From positions 1,695,501 through 1,759,500 of the forward strand of contig CP128433.1 in the NCBI GenBank assembly GCA_032615215.1: a stretch of DNA of 64,000 nt, written 5' to 3'. Positions within the stretch are counted from its first letter, which is position 1. Every line of letters begins with the position of its first letter. Under the pieces are notes generated by a model that had not been told where the DNA came from, ran no database searches, and was given only the letters and a program-made list of their open reading frames with translations. The stretch comes from Microbulbifer sp. MKSA007. GTDB taxonomy: Bacteria > Pseudomonadota > Gammaproteobacteria > Pseudomonadales > Cellvibrionaceae. The translations under genes and the position numbers were made by a program. Shown here piece by piece: positions 54,722 through 63,278 of this stretch.

Positions 54722-56524
54722 CTAGAACCAATTTTCCTGCATGTCGAAAGGAACGCTATTGCCTGATTTCAGCAGTGCGATAGCTGTCTCTGTTTTTGGT
54801 AGCTCCCATTCAAAATAGTATTTAGCAGTGTGTAATTTACCCTGGTAAAAATCCTGAGCTTCACTATTAGGATTCTTTTCCAGTGCTTTTTCTGCGATAA
54901 CTGCCTGCTGTAGCCACAACCAGGCGACTACGGTACAGCCAAATAAATCCAGGTATAGGGTGGCATTACCCAGGCCGCGATCCACATCTTCCTGAAGCTG
55001 GGAGAATAATGCAAAACTTGTCTCATCCAACTTTTCCAGGGCTTCTTCCAGCATTTTGGCCATAGATTCGAGCTTAGGTTTATCCCTGGCCTGCATAATC
55101 GTATTGCGGATCTCTGCCTGTAACAGTTGGTAGCCAGCAAGATTTTTTGACGGTACTTTCCGGGCCAGTAAATCCAGGGCATGGATGCCTTCTGTACCTT
55201 CGTGAATTGCGTTAAGGCGATTGTCTCGATACAACTGCTCTACCGGGTATTCACGAATATAACCCGCTCCCCCCAAAACCTGAATCGCCAACTCATTAGC
55301 TTTTAGGCAGTACTTGGAGGGCCAGGATTTTACTACGGGAGTTAGCAGATCGAGCAGTGTTGCAGCATTGTTGCGCTGCTCTTCTGTAGGGGCTGTATGC
55401 TCATCCTCGTAAAGTGAGGTGGCATAAACACTCAAGCTTAAGCCACCTTCAGCATAGGCTTTTTGCATCAGTAGCATACGGCGAACATCGGCATGCTGGA
55501 CGATAGGGACCTGTTTGGATTCAGGATCTCGGTTAGAGGGCATACGCCCCTGCGGGCGGCCCTTGGCGTACTCAAGAGAGTAAGTGTACCCCTGGTATCC
55601 AAGTACAGAAGCGCCAGCTCCCACACTGATACGGGCTTCATTCATCATTTGGAACATATACTTCAGGCCCTGGTGGGGTTCACCGATCAGGTAGCCTATA
55701 GCGCCACCGTCCTCACCAAAACTCAATACCGTTGATGTGGTATTGCGGTAACCCATTTTATGTAGCAGGCCTGCGAGTTTTACATCATTGCGTTTTGCCG
55801 GTTTCCCCTGCTCGTCCAGAAGGAATTTGGGAACCAGAAAAAGTGATATTCCCTTCACACCTGCGGGTGCGCCTTTAATTTTTGCCAGAACCAGGTGAAC
55901 GATATTCTCAGTGAGGTTTTGATCGCCACCAGAAATATACATTTTCTGTCCGTGAATACGGTAGCTGCCGTCTTCTTCTGGTAAGGCGCTAGTGCGAATG
56001 TCTGACAGCGCGGAGCCCTGATCCGGTTCAGTTAGTGCCATAGTCCCGGCAAAACGTCCGTCCAACATTTGTGGAAGGAATTGCTTTTTAAGCGACTCGC
56101 TGGCGAAAGTGCGTACCAGATTGGCCGCGCCAATGGTCAAGAACGGGTAGCTAGCACTGGCAACGTTTGCTGCGGCCATATAAGCGAGTGCTGTGCGCAG
56201 AATAACTTCTGGCAATTGCAGTCCGCCTTCCTCTGCATCACAGTGAGCGGCGAGAAATCCTGCAGAGGCAAAAGCATCCCAGGACTGTTTGGTTTCTTCG
56301 ATAACGCTGACGTTTTCACCATCAAAGCTCGGTTCAATCGCATCGCCTTTGGCGTTGTGATTAGCGAAAAATTTTTCTGCAATGGTGTGTGCGGTATTCA
56401 GTGTTGCATCAAAAATTTCACGGGAATGATCACTGTACCGAGGGCGATTGATTAGGGCCTCGGTATCTAAAAATTCATAAAGTAAAAAATCGATTTCACG
56501 CTCGTTGAGCAGCTGATGGGCCAT
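54722..56524 (-). CDS. Acyl-CoA dehydrogenase, 600-residue DmdC-like type
   Basis: 600 residues, the longer type with a C-terminal extension as in 3-methylmercaptopropionyl-CoA dehydrogenases. Motifs: MALTEPDQGSALSDIRT and YISGGDQNLTENIVHLVLAKI of the FAD-binding domain, then ARISVGAGASVLGYQGYTYSLEYAKGRPQGR, and IQVLGGAGYIREYPVEQLYRDNRLNAIHEGTEGIHALDLLARK with the expected catalytic Glu region. The natural substrate (fatty acyl-CoA or methylmercaptopropionyl-CoA) cannot be told from sequence. It is a single gene. Confidence 0.88.
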   Translation of the reverse strand: MAHQLLNEREIDFLLYEFLDTEALINRPRYSDHSREIFDATLNTAHTIAEKFFANHNAKGDAIEPSFDGENVSVIEETKQSWDAFASAGFLAAHCDAEEGGLQLPEVILRTALAYMAAANVASASYPFLTIGAANLVRTFASESLKKQFLPQMLDGRFAGTMALTEPDQGSALSDIRTSALPEEDGSYRIHGQKMYISGGDQNLTENIVHLVLAKIKGAPAGVKGISLFLVPKFLLDEQGKPAKRNDVKLAGLLHKMGYRNTTSTVLSFGEDGGAIGYLIGEPHQGLKYMFQMMNEARISVGAGASVLGYQGYTYSLEYAKGRPQGRMPSNRDPESKQVPIVQHADVRRMLLMQKAYAEGGLSLSVYATSLYEDEHTAPTEEQRNNAATLLDLLTPVVKSWPSKYCLKANELAIQVLGGAGYIREYPVEQLYRDNRLNAIHEGTEGIHALDLLARKVPSKNLAGYQLLQAEIRNTIMQARDKPKLESMAKMLEEALEKLDETSFALFSQLQEDVDRGLGNATLYLDLFGCTVVAWLWLQQAVIAEKALEKNPNSEAQDFYQGKLHTAKYYFEWELPKTETAIALLKSGNSVPFDMQENWF

Positions 56525-56694
56525 GTTTACCTCTTACATTATTCTTTTTGGGTAATCCGTTTAATTTCCAGGTAGTTTTCCATTGAATATTTTTATGCTG
56601 GAACTCTACGATTCAAGTGTATATGTAAACGTGGAGAGGGTGCACTGGGCAATGACTGATTCTATGAATAGACTTGGCGATTATTAGAGTGCTT

Positions 56695-57768
56695 TTACTC
56701 GGATATTCTTTGAAATACTGGTGCTGCTTCTGCAACGGGCTTTGGTAGCACCTTGCGCCACAGTTGGGAGGATAGTTCAGCTGGGCTTTGTCGGCACCCG
56801 GAAGCAATCCAGTTGCCCAGTGATTGAGCCACATCAGGCCAAACTATCCGAAGTGGAGGGGGGCAGTTGGCTAGCCACTTGTCGATCGTATAGGCATTTA
56901 TCTGTTTTACGATTGTGGCCAGTTTGAGCTGATCGAGCGCTTTGGCATTGGCTTCCTGCTCAAATTGATTGGCGAGAGGCCTACTGAGAATGGGTTTTCC
57001 CAGAGCCAGGGTTTCAGCCAATAATTCAAATCCGCTATTGCAGATTACTGCTTTAGAGGTTGCCAGATCCTTCTGAAAGCCATTAATTGAGGGGGCCTTA
57101 ACTTGAATATTACTAGAGGTAGGTAAATTGTGGGGTATACCGTAGACGATAAACCGATAGGGCAGCCTGGAAAGTTCGTCCAGCATCGGAATAGGCTGTT
57201 CGAAAGGCAAGTAAACTAGAATATGTTCACCCAATTCTTGGGAGAGTTCAGGTTTCTGAGGGACGATTGGCGGTAGTATTGGGTTGCCGAAGTGGTGCCA
57301 ATGTAAACCGATACTTTCTTGTGTTGGGGCAAATGATTTTAGTACTGTGCGGGATGCCCACTTATTGCGAGGTGCAGGGATCGGGAATTCAAAGGCGTAT
57401 TGATGGCCGATACCGATGCTGCGTTTTTTCTTAAATTTCGCTGCCCAGGCCGTAACAGGTTCATAGTCACTGATAATTAAATCAAAATTATTAACCGGCA
57501 GTGTTCTTATATCCTTGATGAATCTTACTGCATTGATGTTTCGCAGTGTTGCGAAACTATTCAAGCGGCCATGACTGTGGATAAAAGTCATTCCCTCCCG
57601 CCACCAATAGTCTCCAAAAGAAGACATCTCAAATAAGCTTTCTCTTGGGCGGCCTGAAAATAACCACTGGACCTCGAGATTTGGATACTTTTCGAATTGC
57701 TTAGCCAGCGCACGGGAGCGACTGATGTGCCCATTACCCGTGGATTGAACGCCGTAAAGTATCTTCAT
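56695..57768 (-). CDS. Glycosyltransferase of the MJ1255/VC2487 type
   Basis: 357 residues from the ATG at 57768, which gives the usual opening MKILYGVQSTGNGHISRSRAL; the frame extends upstream but that part overlaps the preceding gene. GT-B-type features include SDYEPVTAWAAK, GHQYAFEF and the C-terminal donor site with ICNSGFELLAETLALGKPILSRPLANQFEQEANAKAL. Substrates unknown; it may glycosylate a lipid. It overlaps the PAP2 gene by four bases (ATGA), so the two are coupled. Confidence 0.85.
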   Translation of the reverse strand: MKILYGVQSTGNGHISRSRALAKQFEKYPNLEVQWLFSGRPRESLFEMSSFGDYWWREGMTFIHSHGRLNSFATLRNINAVRFIKDIRTLPVNNFDLIISDYEPVTAWAAKFKKKRSIGIGHQYAFEFPIPAPRNKWASRTVLKSFAPTQESIGLHWHHFGNPILPPIVPQKPELSQELGEHILVYLPFEQPIPMLDELSRLPYRFIVYGIPHNLPTSSNIQVKAPSINGFQKDLATSKAVICNSGFELLAETLALGKPILSRPLANQFEQEANAKALDQLKLATIVKQINAYTIDKWLANCPPPLRIVWPDVAQSLGNWIASGCRQSPAELSSQLWRKVLPKPVAEAAPVFQRISE

Positions 57769-58271
57769 ATAAAGGCAGCACTCACAATTAAACTGACACT
57801 GGTCCCCAAAATAGCGCCGGCACAAATATCAGACGGGAAATGAACTCCCAGGCCAACCCTGGCGGCTCCGACCCCGGTGGCCCAGATATAACCGAAGCTC
57901 CACATGGGGCTCACCTGTATAGACATCGCGGTTATAAATAGGAAGGCGCATGAGGTGTGGCCCGACGGTAAGCTGAAACGATCGTGCGCCACAATTACGG
58001 GACGCATGCCCGGGATTGCTTGGGGCGGGCGAAGTCGTCGTGTCGTGTTTTTTATCCCCCAGTACAATCCGCGCTCCAAGGCAACTGCGGTACATGCCAA
58101 GTACAGCAGTTGAATGGCTGAATTGAGCCATACATAGGTGAATAAAAGTGCCCCGGCAGCCCACCCATCCCCAGATTTAGATAGCCACAGATAGCGCCGG
58201 CGAGAGCTGGGGCGTGATGCCCGCTCAACCATATACAGCACTATGGACACATCAAAACTCTTTAGATTCAT
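57765..58271 (-). CDS. PAP2-family membrane phosphatase
   Basis: 168 residues from the ATG at 58271 (one at 58286 would add five). Motifs of the family: KNTTRRLRP (motif 1), FSLPSGHTSCAF (motif 2) and ARVGLGVHFPSDICAGAILG (motif 3). About five helices. Dephosphorylates lipid-linked phosphates such as undecaprenyl diphosphate or phosphatidate. The coupling with a glycosyltransferase suggests that both act on a lipid carrier or glycolipid. Confidence 0.87.
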   Translation of the reverse strand: MNLKSFDVSIVLYMVERASRPSSRRRYLWLSKSGDGWAAGALLFTYVWLNSAIQLLYLACTAVALERGLYWGIKNTTRRLRPPQAIPGMRPVIVAHDRFSLPSGHTSCAFLFITAMSIQVSPMWSFGYIWATGVGAARVGLGVHFPSDICAGAILGTSVSLIVSAAFI

Positions 58272-58656
58272 CGGTAAGCCTCGCATGCCGACAAGTTACA
58301 AATCGATTATTGCACGGACTTGACCGATTTATGTCGCAATAATGAAATCTTGACCAGGCGGGAAGAATAGAATGAAAGAGCTTATTTAAAAGGCTGAAAG
58401 ATCCAACGAATAGTTGGCGCAAGATTATTCCAAATCAAAATTATAAGTAATTCGATTAATAAACGCTGGGGGTTTTCGGGGTCAGTTGTAAGCTGATAGT
58501 ACACCTGAGTACCAGCAAGTTAGACAAAAGATTGAGTTGGATTGGGTGCAGATATAACTGAAGAAAGTTGCTTATCTTATTGGAAAAAATAATAGACAGA
58601 TAAAGTGACTTTGGAGGAAGCATGGCCCCTCCAAAATTAATGATATTTCAGGCAGG
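58272..58656. other. Intergenic gap with one hairpin
   Basis: About 385 AT-rich bases, no credible gene. TTTGGAGG (58611-58618) and CCTCCAAA (58629-58636) form a stem just downstream of the minus-strand DUF1653 stop, probably its terminator although no T-run follows. Confidence 0.5.
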
Positions 58657-58878
58657 TCAGGCAGCTATGTCAAATGCCTGGACTAATTCAAAGCGTGGAG
58701 ATTTAACGCCGTTTTTAGAAACTGTTTCATTAAATGTTCTTTGGGGTCTCACCCAGACGCCATAGCCTCCATAAAGGGCTCGGTACACAACCATAACTTC
58801 TTCGGATTCACTATGTTTTGCGGTATGTAAAACCTCGTACAGATTTCCTTTGTAGTGACGATATAGGCCGCGTTGCAT
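58657..58878 (-). CDS. DUF1653 protein
   Basis: 73 residues. The opening QRGLYRHYKGNLYEVLHTAKHSESEEVMVVYRALYGG and the VRPQRTFNETV segment are those of DUF1653, a small SH3-like beta-barrel family. The function is unknown. It lies nine bases after the restored DUF3301 stop, on the same strand, so both form one operon. Confidence 0.9.
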   Translation of the reverse strand: MQRGLYRHYKGNLYEVLHTAKHSESEEVMVVYRALYGGYGVWVRPQRTFNETVSKNGVKSPRFELVQAFDIAA

Positions 58879-58886
58879 GGGTACCT

Positions 58887-59206
58887 CTAACTTACGTGGT
58901 GGGGGGCAAGCTGTAACTGTTGGATGCGATTCCCGTGAAGTACAGCAGTGCCTGAATAGCGATGTTCGCCTGTAGAAGTAAACTCAAACTTGTAACTGCG
59001 GTGAAGGCTGAAAACCCCCTCTTATCCTTTTTGATTCGAGTACGAACCAAAAGCACGGTGTCGTCTAACAGTTGGACACCGAGCTGTCGGCAGTGATCAG
59101 AAGCGGCTCGCCGGACGTGCTCTTTAGCGGCCATACTGGCCCAGATATACCAAAGAACCACAAAGAACAGGGAAAGCCACAGTATGTCGCTGAGAGTGTA
59201 ATACAT
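58887..59206 (-). pseudogene. DUF3301 membrane protein gene, broken by a one-base shift
   Basis: From the ATG at 59206: a single membrane helix (about residues 4-22, LSDILWLSLFFVVLWYIWA) followed by the family's CRQLGVQLLDDTVLLVRTRIKKDKRG. As written it then runs into an atypical end. The neighbouring frame gives HRSYKFEFTSTGEHRYSGTAVLHG and IQQLQLAPHHVS, exactly the family's C-terminal part, stopping at 58887-58889. One base missing in the run of five C at 59015-59019 (plus strand) or the four A before it explains it. Joined product about 106 residues. Confidence 0.85.
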
Positions 59207-59261
59207 TGCTATACAGTTGCTATGATCGCTTTCCCGCAAGAATACCATTTAAGGAGCGCCA

Positions 59262-59957
59262 ATGTCCGGCACGATTTTAATTACTGGCTGCAATCGCGGA
59301 ATTGGGCTTGAGTTGTGTGCCCAGTTTGCCGAAATTGGCTGGAAGGTCCTGGCTTGTTGCCGGGAACCGAAGAAAGCCGCTGAGCTCGCGGTGTTGCAAG
59401 AACGCTACCCCTCGATACAGTTGATTCGCCTAGATGTGACCGACTACGAACAGATGATCTCTCTAGGTAAGGCCTTTCAAGGAGAGCCGATAGACATATT
59501 GCTCAACAATGCAGGTTACTACGGGCCGAAGGGCGTGGGATTTGGCGCTGTTGACCGCGCAGAGTGGCGTCGAGTTTTAGAGTCCAACACTATCGCCCCC
59601 TATATGATGGCAGAAACTTTTTGTGACAATGTTGCGGCCAGCGAGCACAAGCTAATCGCGGTGATGAGCAGCAAGGTTGGGAGTATCGCTGATAATCGCT
59701 CTGGCGGTGGATATATCTACCGAACTTCAAAGACAGCCGTAAACCAGGTCGTCAAAAGCTTATCTATCGATTTAGAGCCGAGAGGAATCACGGTTCTCGC
59801 TTTGCATCCGGGGTGGGTAAAAACGGCTATGGGCGGCCCCGGAGCACTGATTTCTGCTGAGGAAAGTGTCGGCGGACTAAAAAAGCTGCTTTTATCAGCA
59901 ACGCCAGCAAAAACGGGTCGATTTTATAACTATGACGGGACTGAAATTCCCTGGTAA
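59262..59957 (+). CDS. Short-chain dehydrogenase/reductase
   Basis: 231 residues. NAD(P)-binding TGCNRGIGLELC (residues 8-19), NNAGYYGP, catalytic Ser-Tyr-Lys around VMSSKVGSI and YRTSKTAVN, and PGWVKTAMGGPGA. This subgroup resembles the C-factor-like SDRs. Substrate unknown. AAGGAGCGCCA precedes the ATG. It diverges from the DUF3301/DUF1653 operon. Confidence 0.88.
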   Translation: MSGTILITGCNRGIGLELCAQFAEIGWKVLACCREPKKAAELAVLQERYPSIQLIRLDVTDYEQMISLGKAFQGEPIDILLNNAGYYGPKGVGFGAVDRAEWRRVLESNTIAPYMMAETFCDNVAASEHKLIAVMSSKVGSIADNRSGGGYIYRTSKTAVNQVVKSLSIDLEPRGITVLALHPGWVKTAMGGPGALISAEESVGGLKKLLLSATPAKTGRFYNYDGTEIPW

Positions 59958-60317
59958 TACTTGTAATGGGCTGTGACAAAACTCCTCTGAGAATCTAATA
60001 GAATGCAGCTCCCACACTCTGCCGGCCTGAATACGAGGTCGCTTGAGTAGCCTTGATCAGTCGAATTTATGCATTTCAACTTTTTTGCATATGGCCGGCG
60101 GGTGAGTCTGTTTTGTCTGCTTCGTGCTAATGCCTGCTGATTGCAAGATTGGGCAAGAATACGGAAGAAGTTTTCTATCCCCCAGAGTGGGAACTACCTG
60201 AAAATAGCTTCATATCAAGGAATGGTTCTGATAGATCCTTTCAGAGTGTTGGCGGGTTTTACGTTTTAGGCAAGGAATCTTACCTCTTATCAGGGTGTCC
60301 TCGAAGGAGTGGAAATC
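59958..60317 (+). other. Intergenic gap without recognised features
   Basis: About 360 bases. A 66-codon frame crosses it from 60149 but has no ribosome binding site and no family likeness. No terminator or promoter with a clear consensus was found. Confidence 0.45.
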
Positions 60318-60827
60318 ATGAAGTGGCCCAGTGTTTTAACCAAGCGTAAAAGCTTGTCCCCCCAGTTACTGAAGTCACCAATCCTTGCAATTCTCATTGT
60401 TGCGGCACTCGTCGGTTATCTGGGCGGAATGCCAATATGGGTAGCGGTGTTGGGTGTTATTGCCTATTACTCCAGGGGGCGTGATTGGCGGGCAGGTGCC
60501 TACAATCTCGCATGTGTGGTGACCGGGCTGGGGTTGGGGTTGGGCGCTCAAACAGCGGCACATAAATGGCAAATTGACCCAAGTATCCTGGTTGGGCCGA
60601 TTGCACTTCTCTTCTCGATTATCAGTGTATGGGCAATGGGAATGGTGACTGGTATTCGGAATGTCACTAGCTATGCCATTGGTATCATTATTGCGTTTCT
60701 TGCGCAGTTGGACATTACCTTGGATGCCTATTTTCAACTGATTGCAACGGTATCTATCGGTGCAGTATTTGCCGGCCTGATTGATATTTTATGGCCGCGT
60801 CAGCAACGAGCAGTAAGGACTTGTTGA
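60318..60827 (+). CDS. Multi-pass membrane protein, DUF1097-like
   Basis: 169 residues from the ATG at 60318, with AAGGAG eight bases upstream. About five hydrophobic helices with Gly-rich contacts (VALVGYLGGMPIWVAVLGVIAYYSRG, GLGLGLGAQTA, GIIIAFLAQLD, SIGAVFAGLIDILW). Similar in helix pattern to DUF1097 proteins; this link is weak. Function unknown. Confidence 0.65.
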   Translation: MKWPSVLTKRKSLSPQLLKSPILAILIVAALVGYLGGMPIWVAVLGVIAYYSRGRDWRAGAYNLACVVTGLGLGLGAQTAAHKWQIDPSILVGPIALLFSIISVWAMGMVTGIRNVTSYAIGIIIAFLAQLDITLDAYFQLIATVSIGAVFAGLIDILWPRQQRAVRTC

Positions 60828-60897
60828 AAGATTAATCTGAGTGCTTGAGGGGAAGGGTTGTAAGGGGTTCAGTAAGATTGAATAGAGGTGTAGTTCA

Positions 60898-61017
60898 ATG
60901 GTAAAACGTATATTGCTATCTACAGCAATGGTATTTGTTGCGGCTTTGGCGTTTACTGAACCCTATGAGTCTGAAAGTAGTATCGAAATGGAATACTACA
61001 GAACACTTCTTCATTGA
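60898..61017 (+). CDS. 39-residue small secreted or membrane peptide
   Basis: MVKRILLSTAMVFVAALAFTEPYESESS...YYRTLLH, starting at the ATG 60898 with AGAGG eight to nine bases upstream. The first 19 residues look like a signal peptide or a short membrane helix, followed by an acidic tail. Its size and composition agree with a translated small protein, but there is no family evidence. Confidence 0.45.
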   Translation: MVKRILLSTAMVFVAALAFTEPYESESSIEMEYYRTLLH

Positions 61018-61067
61018 TGTAATTCGTTTCTTATCTATTTTTTTACCTTGGATTGTAGGAGCCAGTT

Positions 61068-61706
61068 GTGAAGGAAGAATTTTGGCATGATAAGTGGAAA
61101 AGAAATGATATTGGCTTTCACGAGGCGGCCGGCAATTCGTTGTTGACAGAATTCTTTTCCAGTCTCTCTCTGTCTCCGGGTGATCGGATTTTCTTGCCGC
61201 TATGTGGCAAAACGAAAGATATTGCTTGGTTATTAGAACAGAATATCTCAGTCGTTGGCTGTGAACTCAATGAGGAGGCCGTGAAGCAGCTCTTCAGTGA
61301 AATGGCAGTAATCCCACAGGTAAGCCAGGTTGGTAATCTGAAGTGCTACTCTGCTGCCAACATCGATATTTTTGTTGGCAATATATTCGATTTGGGTAGA
61401 GAGGAGTTGGGGCCGGTTGTAGCGATTTATGATCGGGCTGCACTGGTAGCCCTCCCCTCAGATATTCGTGAGCAATATGTCAGACACTTAATGGCTATCA
61501 CCCAAGTCGCACCGCAACTCCTCGTATCCTTCGAGTATGAACAAACCCAGATGCCTGGCCCACCTTTTTCTGTTGGGAGCCGTTTGATTTATGAATATTA
61601 TGATGCCGATTATAGCCTACAAGTATTGGCGACAAGAGACGTTGTTGGTGGACTTAAAGGCAAGGTTCCTGCAAGAGAAGAGGCATGGTTGTTAACACCA
61701 AAGTGA
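61068..61706 (+). CDS. tpm: Thiopurine S-methyltransferase
   Basis: 212 residues from a GTG at 61068, with AGGAG upstream. The opening FWHDKWKRNDIGFHEAAGN is the family signature; RIFLPLCGKTKDIAWLL and GCELNEEAVKQLF bind SAM, and VVAIYDRAALVALPSDIREQYV completes the core. In pseudomonads this enzyme methylates selenium and tellurium oxyanion-derived species as well as thiopurines. Single gene, convergent with the GIY-YIG gene. Confidence 0.93.
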   Translation: MKEEFWHDKWKRNDIGFHEAAGNSLLTEFFSSLSLSPGDRIFLPLCGKTKDIAWLLEQNISVVGCELNEEAVKQLFSEMAVIPQVSQVGNLKCYSAANIDIFVGNIFDLGREELGPVVAIYDRAALVALPSDIREQYVRHLMAITQVAPQLLVSFEYEQTQMPGPPFSVGSRLIYEYYDADYSLQVLATRDVVGGLKGKVPAREEAWLLTPK

Positions 61707-61725
61707 TAATGGCTTTCTCAACAAG

Positions 61726-62028
61726 CTAAATTTCTGGCAGGGAATGAGAGCCAAGTATTAGTTTTTCCTTTTTTGATTTTGGCCACTTCTTAATGGCTAT
61801 CTCCATTTTCAAGGCGGTTGATTTATCGGGTAGCCCCACAGAGAACACGAGCGTAAGGGGCCCCTTACCTCGTAGTGCTTTTGCCGCCTTTGGGCCATCA
61901 CTACAGTGCTCAGAAAAACGCCTCTCCAAATCATTGGTTATACCGGTATAGAGTGTTCCTCTGGCCGTTCGAACAAGATAGAGAAACCAATTCACCCTCA
62001 GCTCTTCCTTCTTTTTTATATGGCCCAT
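61726..62028 (-). CDS. GIY-YIG nuclease superfamily protein (UPF0213/YhbQ-like)
   Basis: 100 residues from an ATG at 62028; an ATG at 62058 inside the upstream gene is also possible. The domain is WFLYLVRTARGTLYTGITNDLERRFSEH (GIY-YIG variant LYLVR...LYTGITN), followed by ALRGKGPLTLVFSVGLPDKSTALKMEIAIKKWPKSKKEKLI, the usual YhbQ-type C-terminus. Small proteins of this kind are thought to act on DNA. It follows the radical SAM gene directly and is probably in its operon. Confidence 0.85.
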   Translation of the reverse strand: MGHIKKKEELRVNWFLYLVRTARGTLYTGITNDLERRFSEHCSDGPKAAKALRGKGPLTLVFSVGLPDKSTALKMEIAIKKWPKSKKEKLILGSHSLPEI

Positions 62029-62032
62029 AGAT

Positions 62033-63124
62033 TCAAGAAAATAAATCCTGCTGCTCATTAGTGCGAGGCGGCGGCTTGAACTGGGAGCAATCCAAGGTAA
62101 GGCGCCGATGATCCAAGCCCAGCTTTTTCATTGCCACTTGAAAGCGTCTTTGGAGTAGTTGAGCAAATATGCCTGTGCCAGTTCGCCTTTGGGAAAATTC
62201 ACTTTGATAATCCTTACCTGCACGGCTTTGCTGCACCAGGCTCATGACATGCTTTGCCCTTTCTGGGTAGTGTACCTCTAACCATTCCCGAAATAGAGGG
62301 GCAACTTCATAGGGGAGGCGTAATAGGATATATGCGGCTCTTACAGCCCCTGATTCCCGTGCAGCTGCAAGAATCGACTCCAGCTCACAGTCATTGAGAG
62401 CGGGGATCATAGGCGCAGCGAGTACTGCGGTAGGAATGCCCGCTGTACTCAGCTGTTCAATTGTTCGCAGACGAGCAGCAGGGCTAGCGGTCCTTGGCTC
62501 AAGCTTACGCTTAAGGGCATTATCTAGCGTGGTCACACTAATGGCGACTTGGGCCAAGTTATCTTGTGCCATTTCTGCCAGCAGTGGGAGGTCCCGCAAG
62601 ATTAGCTGGCTTTTGGTGACAATGGTTACCGGCTGGCGAAACTCCTGCATAAGCTCCAGTAAACTACGGGTTATCTCTTTCTCTCGTTCCAGAGGTTGAT
62701 AGGGATCGGTATTGGCTCCCAGAGCGATGGGACTGCACTGGTAGCTCTTCTTTCGTAGCGCTTTCTCTAAAAGCTCAGCAGCATTTGGCTTGTAGAAAAT
62801 CTTGGTCTCGAAATCGAGCCCTGGTGATAAATCCATATAGGCATGGGCTGGGCGGGCATAACAATAGATGCAACCATGCTCACATCCCCTGTAGGGGTTT
62901 ATCGATTGGGAGAAAGGGATATCTGGAGATTGATTAGTCGAGATAATAGTTTTCGCCTTTTCCTCAATGGATGAGGTTATTAGTCTCACCGGCTGATCAG
63001 GCTCCACTTGCCAGCCATCAGTTTCACGGGAGCTGGAAAGTTCAGCAAAGCGCCCTGGGAGGTTAGAAGCGGTTCCTCGGCCCTTGCATGGGGATGGCGC
63101 TTTAGTGGAAGGATGATCTGACAT
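62033..63124 (-). CDS. PA0069-family radical SAM protein
   Basis: 363 residues. The [4Fe-4S] cysteines are in YRGCEHGCIYCYARPAHAY (C3xC2xC). SPIALGANTDPYQPLEREKEITR and the later VTIVTKSQLILRDLPLL are shared with the SplB-like/PA0069 family of radical SAM proteins. The reaction is unknown; spore photoproduct lyase-like repair has been suggested by similarity only. A consensus LexA box lies 13-30 bases before the start, which fits expression during DNA damage. Confidence 0.9.
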   Translation of the reverse strand: MSDHPSTKAPSPCKGRGTASNLPGRFAELSSSRETDGWQVEPDQPVRLITSSIEEKAKTIISTNQSPDIPFSQSINPYRGCEHGCIYCYARPAHAYMDLSPGLDFETKIFYKPNAAELLEKALRKKSYQCSPIALGANTDPYQPLEREKEITRSLLELMQEFRQPVTIVTKSQLILRDLPLLAEMAQDNLAQVAISVTTLDNALKRKLEPRTASPAARLRTIEQLSTAGIPTAVLAAPMIPALNDCELESILAAARESGAVRAAYILLRLPYEVAPLFREWLEVHYPERAKHVMSLVQQSRAGKDYQSEFSQRRTGTGIFAQLLQRRFQVAMKKLGLDHRRLTLDCSQFKPPPRTNEQQDLFS

Positions 63125-63136
63125 TTTTTTAGCGAT

Positions 63137-63156
63137 AACTGTATTAATGTACAGTT
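63137..63156. promoter_or_regulatory. LexA (SOS) box upstream of the PA0069-type gene
   Basis: AACTGTATTAATGTACAGTT matches the gammaproteobacterial SOS consensus CTGT-N8-ACAG with both half-sites exact (63139-63142 and 63151-63154). It lies just before the minus-strand start at 63124, and there is no convincing plus-strand gene next to it. Confidence 0.85.
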
Positions 63157-63229
63157 TACGCCTTAATTTTGGAGGATTGCAAGCCTTAGCGGATTTACCT
63201 GGAGAGGAAAATAAGTCTGGATTTGGTTT

Positions 63230-63254
63230 CCCTAAGAGGCAATGCCTCTTAGGG
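63230..63254. terminator. Perfect hairpin, probable end of the SnoaL-like transcript
   Basis: CCCTAAGAGGCA and TGCCTCTTAGGG form twelve pairs about a single central A (effective loop of about five). It lies 25 bases downstream of the minus-strand gene that ends at 63279. No strong T-run, so its efficiency is uncertain. Confidence 0.55.
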
Positions 63255-63278
63255 TCTAATTGTGCTCTTAGATACTGT

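Noticed and set aside
60149..60349. 66-codon frame starting with TTG before the DUF1097-like gene
   Set aside because: No ribosome binding site, no family likeness, and it overlaps the start of a better-supported gene.
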